From: Halovenus sp.
GTDB lineage: Archaea; Halobacteriota; Halobacteria; Halobacteriales; Haloarculaceae
Assembly (NCBI GenBank): GCA_003551945.1
Contig: PUNZ01000041.1
Location: 1-29,082, forward strand
Reading direction: 5' to 3'
Length of the DNA stretch: 29,082 nt
Under the pieces are notes generated by a model. It ran no database searches. It was given only the letters and a program-made list of their open reading frames with translations, and was not told the origin of the DNA. Below are positions 24,287-29,082 of the stretch, piece by piece. Position 1 is the first letter of the stretch. The number at the start of each line of letters is the position of its first letter. A program made the translations under genes and the position numbers.

Positions 24287-24727
24287 TTAGAGGTCACCGA
24301 CGAGTGGTTTTACCGTCACCGTCTGTCTTCCCTCAGGTGTTTCAAGCGTCACAGTCTCTCGGATGTATGCCGGAAGAGCTTCACGCCAGTCACGAACGCG
24401 CTCAGCGTGATACTCATGGTGACGCTCGACGGAGTAAGATAGCTCCGGGTCTGCACGCAGTTCATCTTCCGTATCAACCGCTTGTGGATACGAGGGTGCG
24501 TCGGCTGTAACCAATCCCTCGGGGCTGATATGGATTGGTTCGGGTGTGTCGGTATACTCACCTGCTTGTGCAACGTGCAAACGAGCGCGCATGCGACCGT
24601 TAAATGGCGGCGTAATCCGTAAGACTGCATCACGGTTGCTCGTGGTCTGTATCTCCAGTGCGGCCACAACATCCGAGGTTGTGACGGCGATAGAGCGGAT
24701 AACGTGCGGATGGTCGGATTGGGGCAT
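24287..24727 (-). CDS. Uncharacterised haloarchaeal protein, 146 residues
   Basis: From the ATG at 24727 the protein starts MPQSDHPHVIRSIAVTTSDVVAALEIQTTSNRDAVLRITPPF. It continues with NGRMRARLHVAQAGEYTDTPEPIHISPEGLVTADAPSYPQ and a charged helical C-terminus (DPELSYSVERHHEYHAERVRDWREALPAYIRETVTLE). It has no signal peptide, TM segment or metal motif, and I do not recognise the family. A minus-strand TATA (AATTATACC, about 24752-24760) sits 28 bases before the ATG; the longer frame to 24931 is therefore not used. It is convergent with the acetyl-CoA synthetase gene and divergent from the HalX gene. Confidence 0.78.
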   Translation of the reverse strand: MPQSDHPHVIRSIAVTTSDVVAALEIQTTSNRDAVLRITPPFNGRMRARLHVAQAGEYTDTPEPIHISPEGLVTADAPSYPQAVDTEDELRADPELSYSVERHHEYHAERVRDWREALPAYIRETVTLETPEGRQTVTVKPLVGDL

Positions 24728-24841
24728 TGGTAGCGGTATACGGGCTGAAATGGTATAATTCGTCGCATCTGTCGTAGTCCTGGGAAGTACCATCAACCCG
24801 GACAGAGCGACCATGCCGATGGAAGGCGACTGTGATAGCCG

Positions 24842-24856
24842 ATACAATTTTAATAG
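24842..24856 (+). promoter_or_regulatory. TATA box, probably of the HalX regulator gene
   Basis: ATACAATTTTAATAG is a good archaeal TATA element about 125-135 bases before the HalX start. It predicts a start near 24875, where an ATG (M-C-R-G-stop) is located, and thus a leader of about 100 bases. Confidence 0.45.
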
Positions 24857-24979
24857 CAGTCGTCCATACGCCACATGTGCAGGGGATAGACAGGATTCGA
24901 GACGATGGGACGCGACTGCGGGGGACGACAATGGTGAACCGCAACAACCACCGGCAGCGCCTCGCTCACCAAGCTAGCT

Positions 24980-25549
24980 ATGACGGATGACGAACAGACG
25001 ATTCTGGTCGTTGATGATGAGACCGATATTGCAGACCTCTATAGCACGTGGCTGTCAATTGACCACGACGTCCGAACAGCTTATGGCGGCGAGGAGGCGT
25101 TAGAAAGGGTTGATGAGACGGTCGATATCGTGTTCCTCGACCGCCAGATGCCCGATTACTCAGGGGACGAAGTGCTCGAAATTATCCGAGAGCGAGAGAT
25201 TGATTGTCGGGTCGTCATGGTCACGGCTGTCGATCCGGATTTCGATATTGTTTCGATGGACTTCGACGACTACCTGACAAAGCCTGTGATGCATGATGAC
25301 CTGAGCGAGTCCGTAGCGTCGATGCGCGAACGAGACAACTACAACGACACGCTTCAGGAGTACTACGCGCTCACATCGAAGAAAGCAACGCTTGAAGCAG
25401 AGAAGACGCCGTCAGAACTCCAGAACAACGAGGAGTATCAGGAGATGGTCGAACGGGTTGATTCGCTTGCTGAGAAAGCAGATGCAGCAGTTGCCGAGTT
25501 CGATGATGATTTCGAGATGCTCTTTCAGGATTTCCCCGACGGTGAGTGA
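24980..25549 (+). CDS. HalX-domain response regulator
   Basis: The 189-residue protein has a receiver domain at residues 6-115. ILVVDDETDI has the acidic pair D12/D13, the phospho-acceptor is D54 in VFLDRQMPDYSGDEVL, T82 lies in VMVTAV, and K101 in DDYLTKPV. The C-terminal HalX domain (about 120-185, YNDTLQEYYALTSKKATLEAEKTPSELQNNEEYQEMVERVDSL) is a helical output module known mainly from haloarchaea. There is no DNA-binding HTH in the chain, so output is presumably by protein contact. No kinase gene is adjacent. The histidine kinase at 9.7 kb is too far away to pair by position. Confidence 0.92.
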   Translation: MTDDEQTILVVDDETDIADLYSTWLSIDHDVRTAYGGEEALERVDETVDIVFLDRQMPDYSGDEVLEIIREREIDCRVVMVTAVDPDFDIVSMDFDDYLTKPVMHDDLSESVASMRERDNYNDTLQEYYALTSKKATLEAEKTPSELQNNEEYQEMVERVDSLAEKADAAVAEFDDDFEMLFQDFPDGE

Positions 25550-25576
25550 ACGATACCCTGGCGGTGGCAGGTAGCG

Positions 25577-25586
25577 CAATCTTTTT
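25577..25586 (+). promoter_or_regulatory. TATA-like element of thrS
   Basis: GCAATCTTTTT is the only TATA-like block in the 197-base spacer. It predicts a start near 25609-25612, i.e. at the ATG of the leader mini-ORF, giving a thrS leader of about 135 bases. Confidence 0.45.
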
Positions 25587-25611
25587 CCGCACTCACGAGA
25601 GACCAGTGAAT

Positions 25612-25647
25612 ATGATGGTAGGTGTCCGTTTTACAGGCCCAACGTAA
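25612..25647 (+). other. Candidate 11-codon leader ORF of thrS with Thr codons
   Basis: ATG at 25612 encodes MMVGVRFTGPT and stops with TAA at 25645-25647. Codons 8 and 11 are Thr (ACA, ACG); the last sits directly before the stop. The predicted transcript start coincides with this ATG. It lies inside the hairpin at 25617-25659. Confidence 0.35.
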
Positions 25648-25659
25648 TCGACACCTGCC
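25617..25659 (+). promoter_or_regulatory. Leader hairpin upstream of thrS
   Basis: GGTAGGTGTC (25617-25626) pairs with GACACCTGCC (25650-25659), one G-U pair. It continues with CGTT (25627-25630) against AACG (25641-25644), across a 5-base bulge TAATC and around a 10-base loop. A second small hairpin, CCGCA-TCC-TGCGG (25723-25735), ends 11 bases before the thrS ATG. Confidence 0.5.
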
Positions 25660-25746
25660 GATTCCCTTGCTGGCTGGGCAGTCAGTGCTCGTCGTACCGA
25701 CCTCCCCAGCAGCAGCACAACTCCGCATCCTGCGGATGGTATTATC

Positions 25747-27690
25747 ATGTCACAACAAACGTCTACGGTAACGGTCGTCCTCCCGGACGGCTCCGAACTG
25801 GAGGTAGAGCGCGGTTCGACTGTCGAGGATGTGGCCTACGAAATTGGGCCCGGCCTCGGTCGCGATACGATTGCCGGCGTCGTCGATGGCGAACTGGTCG
25901 ACAAAATGACCCAGCTTGCGGATGACTGCGAGATTGAAATCGTCACCGAAAGCAGCGACGAGTATCTCGACGTTCTCCGTCACACGGGTGCACACGTTTT
26001 TGCACAGGCACTGCAGCGAGTGTATCCGGAAGCCGAACTCGCAATTGGGCCATCAACTGACGACGGGTTTTACTACGATATCACCGGGGTCGACCTCTCG
26101 GAAGATGATTTCGAGGAGATAGAAGCCGAAATGGAAGCCATCATCGAGGCTGATTACGAACTGGAGCGAGTCGAACGCTCCCGGGAAGATGCCTTCGAAA
26201 TCTACGGCGATAACCCATTCAAGCAGGATATTCTCGAAACGGAGGCGGCAGATGAAGAGACCGTCTCATTTTACGTACAGGATGACTGGCAGGATCTCTG
26301 TCAGGGTCCACACGTTGAATCGACCGGCGAGATTGGGGCGATTACGCTGCTCGAAATCTCCGCATCCTACTGGCGCGGTGACGAGGAAAACGAGACCCTC
26401 ACGCGAGTCTATGGCTCCGCATTCAAAAGCGAGAGCGACCTCGAAGACTTTCTGAACCGGCGTGAGGAAGCCAAAGAGCGTGACCACCGGAAGATTGGTC
26501 GGGAAATGGACCTCTTTTCCGTCCCTGACCACTCACCGGGCTGTGCCCATTATCATCCGAATGGGATGTCAATCCGCCGCGAGCTTGAGGATTTCATCCG
26601 CGGGAAAAACGATGATCTCGGCTATGACGAAGTCTGGACGCCCGAGTTGAACAAGGCGGAACTCTGGAAGCCAACGGGCCATTATGACGCCTTCAAAGAG
26701 GAAGGCGAGATGTTCGCTTGGGAACAAGACGAGACTGAGTACGGCCTCAAGCCGATGAACTGTGCAAATCACGCACATATCTTCGACGAGGGGCAGTATT
26801 CCTATCGCGACCTTCCGATTCGTTTCTCGGAGTTTGGAACCGTCTATCGGAACGAGCAGTCAGGCGAACTCTCCGGCCTGCTTCGCGTACGTGGCCTGAC
26901 GCAAGACGACGGCCATGCCTTTATTCGCCGTGACCAGATTACCGAGGAGATTACCGCCACCCTCGACGTTATCGACGAAATCTACGACCTGTTCGGCCTA
27001 GAGATTATCTACAAACTCGAAACGAAAGGCGACAACGCCGTCGGGAGCGACGAGATTTGGGAGGAAGCCACCCAAGCGCTGCGTGACTCACTCGAATCGC
27101 TTGGGCTGGAATATGACGTCGAGCAAGGTGAAGCAGCGTTCTATGGGCCGAAAATCGGACTAGATGCACGGGATGCGCTCGGTCGGGAATGGACTATCGG
27201 AACGGTCCAGCTCGATTTCAATATCCCCGAACGGCTTGATTTGAGTTACGTCGGTAAGGACAACACCGAACACCGCCCAGTGATGGTCCACCGTGCGCTG
27301 CTTGGCTCGTTTGAGCGATTCATGGGCGTTATCATCGAGCATTTCAACGGTAACTTCCCAACGTGGCTTGCACCCGAGCAGGTCCGTATCCTGCCCGTCT
27401 CCGACGATAATCTGGGCTATGCAAAAATGCTCAAAAACCGCGAACTCGGTGAGTTCCGCGTCGAAATCGAGGACCGCTCGTGGACGGTTGGGAAGAAAAT
27501 CCAGAACGCACACGATGACCGCGTGCCATACATGCTCATTGTCGGCGACGACGAGCAAGAGGCGGGAACGGTCTCCGTTCGTGATCGGTTTGAAAATACA
27601 CGCGAGGCTGTCGACGTAGAGACGTTCACGGAACACCTTCAGAGCGAAGTTGCCGACAAGTGCGTTGAACCGGATTTCATCGAGAAATAA
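25747..27690 (+). CDS. thrS: Threonyl-tRNA synthetase, bacterial-type editing domain
   Basis: The 647-residue protein charges tRNA-Thr with threonine. Domains in order: TGS (5-67), an N2 editing domain with HxxxH (H79, H83) and C185/H189 in LCQGPHV, the class II catalytic core, and the anticodon-binding domain (about 540-640). The zinc ligands that select threonine are C339 (KPMNCANHAHIF), H390 (TQDDGHAF) and H515 (MVHRALLGSFERF). Motif 2 is FGTVYRNEQSGELSGLLRVRG. Length and layout match bacterial ThrRS (about 640 residues) rather than the archaeal form with a D-aminoacyl-deacylase-like editing domain. The MNC-x-x-H element reads NCANH where bacteria usually have NCPGH. Its leader contains a hairpin and a mini-ORF. 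Confidence 0.96.
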   Translation: MSQQTSTVTVVLPDGSELEVERGSTVEDVAYEIGPGLGRDTIAGVVDGELVDKMTQLADDCEIEIVTESSDEYLDVLRHTGAHVFAQALQRVYPEAELAIGPSTDDGFYYDITGVDLSEDDFEEIEAEMEAIIEADYELERVERSREDAFEIYGDNPFKQDILETEAADEETVSFYVQDDWQDLCQGPHVESTGEIGAITLLEISASYWRGDEENETLTRVYGSAFKSESDLEDFLNRREEAKERDHRKIGREMDLFSVPDHSPGCAHYHPNGMSIRRELEDFIRGKNDDLGYDEVWTPELNKAELWKPTGHYDAFKEEGEMFAWEQDETEYGLKPMNCANHAHIFDEGQYSYRDLPIRFSEFGTVYRNEQSGELSGLLRVRGLTQDDGHAFIRRDQITEEITATLDVIDEIYDLFGLEIIYKLETKGDNAVGSDEIWEEATQALRDSLESLGLEYDVEQGEAAFYGPKIGLDARDALGREWTIGTVQLDFNIPERLDLSYVGKDNTEHRPVMVHRALLGSFERFMGVIIEHFNGNFPTWLAPEQVRILPVSDDNLGYAKMLKNRELGEFRVEIEDRSWTVGKKIQNAHDDRVPYMLIVGDDEQEAGTVSVRDRFENTREAVDVETFTEHLQSEVADKCVEPDFIEK

Positions 27691-27765
27691 CGCGACTAGC
27701 GGCTGGCCAGTGTTTTACGGCAGGTTCACTGGGACAAAATCGAGAGCCGTTATCGTATCGAAACA

Positions 27766-27774
27766 CTATTACTT
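27766..27774 (+). promoter_or_regulatory. TATA box of the 27.8 kb lipoprotein gene
   Basis: CTATTACTT is centred 26 bases before the ATG at 27796, favouring it over the in-frame GTG at 27784. Confidence 0.45.
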
Positions 27775-27795
27775 CGCTCGTAGGTGGTACCTACT

Positions 27796-28785
27796 ATGAC
27801 AGATAGCCAACTCAGCAGACGGCGAGTCCTCCAATTGAGTGGTGTAACAGCGACCGTTGCGGTGGCTGGCTGCCTTGGCGGAAATGGCGACACTGGTGGT
27901 GTCTATGACTCCTATGTCAGCGCAGTTGATGGAGAGGTGACGGCCATCTACATGGATGTCGCGACACTCTCCGAACTCGATGATGAAGACCCCGACGGAG
28001 GTGACGGCTTTGAGGATGAGCCTCTGATTGACGTTCCGACAGCAGGTCTCTTTTCGCTCTTTTTCATAGCCGGGTTTTCGCTCGAAAACGCAGGGCTTGG
28101 CGGCCTGTTAGATGATGATGCGAACGAAATGTACGACACCGAAGTTGATGAGGTCTTACTTACCGGTGAAACAATCGTTATCACCGGCTCTATCGAGACC
28201 GACGAAATCACAGAGCGCATCGAACAAGAGGCAAACGTAGAACACGAGCAGACAGATGAGATAAGTGGATTCACGGTCTATGAAGCAGACGATGATGAAG
28301 ACGAAGACGGGTTTGGGATGGCAGTCGAGTCCACCGTCGCGGTCGGTGACGACGAGCTTATTCTTTCAGAACAGCGTGACGATGTTGAACGGGTGATCGA
28401 AACTATCGACGGCGACAGAACCGCCGCGGTGGATGAGTACGACGATTTCGAATGGCTCCGTTCAGTCATTGAAGAGAGCAATATTGCACTCGCTGGCTAT
28501 GTAGAGGAAGGAACGATGGAAGAAGAAGACGACGAGTTCGAAGACGAAGAGATGCTTCCAGGAGACGAAGTTATCGACCAAGCGGTTGGCTTTGCAGCAG
28601 GACTTGGAATTACCGAAGACGAGGTAACCGCTGACGCTGGCTTGGTCTTTGCGGAGGTCGACGACGAACTCGAAGGGAAAATTGAGGGTGAATTTAGTAC
28701 CGACAGAACCGAGGTCGATTTCGACTTTGACGACGACCGTGTCACCATCTCAGCGACCTTTGACCAGGACGAAATCGACGGGTAA
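27796..28785 (+). CDS. Tat-exported lipoprotein, acidic, function unknown
   Basis: From the ATG at 27796 the 329-residue protein opens MTDSQLSRRRVLQLSGVTATVAVAGCLGG. This is a Tat signal with a lipobox Cys at residue 26. The mature chain is extremely acidic, with repeated Asp/Glu clusters (DDEDEDG, EEEDDEFEDEE). Its layout suggests two related halves: 'YVSAVDGEVTAIYMDVATLSEL' and 'NEMYDTEVDEVLLTGETIVITGSIETDEI' are followed by comparable segments around residues 185-225 and 270-325. The C-terminal stretch alternates strands and acidic turns (EVDFDFDDDRVTISATFDQDEIDG). No enzyme motif is visible. It would be anchored to the outer face of the membrane. Confidence 0.8.
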   Translation: MTDSQLSRRRVLQLSGVTATVAVAGCLGGNGDTGGVYDSYVSAVDGEVTAIYMDVATLSELDDEDPDGGDGFEDEPLIDVPTAGLFSLFFIAGFSLENAGLGGLLDDDANEMYDTEVDEVLLTGETIVITGSIETDEITERIEQEANVEHEQTDEISGFTVYEADDDEDEDGFGMAVESTVAVGDDELILSEQRDDVERVIETIDGDRTAAVDEYDDFEWLRSVIEESNIALAGYVEEGTMEEEDDEFEDEEMLPGDEVIDQAVGFAAGLGITEDEVTADAGLVFAEVDDELEGKIEGEFSTDRTEVDFDFDDDRVTISATFDQDEIDG

Positions 28786-28797
28786 ACGACGAGAAGG

Positions 28798-29082
28798 TCA
28801 CGGATTCGAGGCTGTTTGGAGCAGTTCTTTGGTTTGTTCCGCACCGACATTGAACAGCGGGTCAACCACAGAGAGGTTGGGAATGAACTCGTCGAACCGT
28901 TGGTCGTACGTTGGGTACTCAAACGATTGATACACCAGGTCAATGCCGGCATCCGCAAACAGCGCAGGCCTAAGGTAGGATTTTGCCCCCTGTCCGGAGA
29001 AATAACACTCTGCGTCAACTGCGTTACACAGGTCGACAAGCCGTGTGGTTTTCTCTGAGTCGACATCGAACTCCGAGGAGTA
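28798..29082 (-). CDS. WbqC-family protein (partial, 5' end outside window)
   Basis: 95 codons are open from the right edge to the TGA at 28798-28800. The sequence contains EKTTRLVDLCNAVDAECYFSG, QGAKSYLRPALFADAGIDLVYQSFEYPTYDQ and EFIPNLSVVDPLFNVGAEQTKELLQ. The order 'YxSGxGAKxYLxxxxFxxxGIxLxxxxFxxPxYxQ...FxPNLSxxDxLFNxG' is the C-terminal half of WbqC-like proteins. These are encoded in polysaccharide/glycan clusters and are proposed to act in sugar or amino-sugar transfer. The N-terminal half, and any glycan neighbours, lie outside the window. It is convergent with the lipoprotein gene. Confidence 0.85.
   Translation of the reverse strand, partial: YSSEFDVDSEKTTRLVDLCNAVDAECYFSGQGAKSYLRPALFADAGIDLVYQSFEYPTYDQRFDEFIPNLSVVDPLFNVGAEQTKELLQTASNP

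Overview
The window is haloarchaeal (class Halobacteria) chromosome. The deduced proteins are strongly acidic. Several secreted proteins are Tat-exported lipoproteins with a twin-arginine motif and a lipobox. Families that are typically haloarchaeal occur: a HalX response regulator, a Bat-type HTH_10 regulator, a DUF6159-like membrane protein, archaeal GTP cyclohydrolase III and a SAMP-like ubiquitin fold protein. Many start codons lie about 24-30 bases after an archaeal TATA box, as in leaderless haloarchaeal transcripts, and I used that spacing to choose starts. Base composition looks moderate in G+C for a haloarchaeon (my impression, not counted). I see no transposase, integrase or CRISPR array.

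Layout. 1-3.5 kb: the end of a membrane protein gene, a small Tat lipoprotein, then a two-gene heme operon (ferrochelatase and a protoporphyrinogen/coproporphyrinogen oxidase-like flavoprotein). 3.5-9.6 kb: CPBP protease, prephenate dehydrogenase-like TyrA, an Rsm22-family methyltransferase-like protein, another Tat lipoprotein, a ribbon-helix-helix protein, an uncatalogued 56-residue ORF, and an M24 (Xaa-Pro) peptidase. 9.7-17 kb: a 7TM/PAS histidine kinase, a Bat-type regulator divergent from an R2-like ligand-binding oxidase (R2lox), an acyl-CoA ligase directly after R2lox, a multi-TM protein, a SAMP-like modifier and a small membrane protein. 17.0-17.8 kb: an AT-rich, nearly empty stretch with one tiny membrane protein gene. 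17.8-22.2 kb (all minus strand): acetamidase/formamidase with an inserted zinc ribbon, a DUF457-type membrane hydrolase, tRNA-Thr(UGU), a CBS-zinc ribbon/GNAT operon and GTP cyclohydrolase III. 22.3-29.1 kb: acetyl-CoA synthetase, a conserved-looking small protein, a HalX regulator, threonyl-tRNA synthetase with a structured leader, a Tat lipoprotein and the 3' end of a WbqC-family gene.

How the genes may work together. The heme pair carries out the last oxidation and iron insertion of a porphyrin route. That is notable because haloarchaea are generally credited with the siroheme-dependent Ahb route. The R2lox/acyl-CoA ligase pair looks like a lipid or fatty-acid oxidation/activation module under a divergent regulator. 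tRNA-Thr and its synthetase both occur in the window but are about 6 kb apart.

The most interesting signals are the R2lox module, a ferrochelatase with a complete candidate [2Fe-2S] cysteine set, and a thrS leader. That leader holds an 11-codon leaderless mini-ORF ending in a Thr codon, folded into a long hairpin. Similar tiny upstream ORFs abut or overlap the starts of the Rsm22, R2lox and 15.2 kb membrane protein genes.
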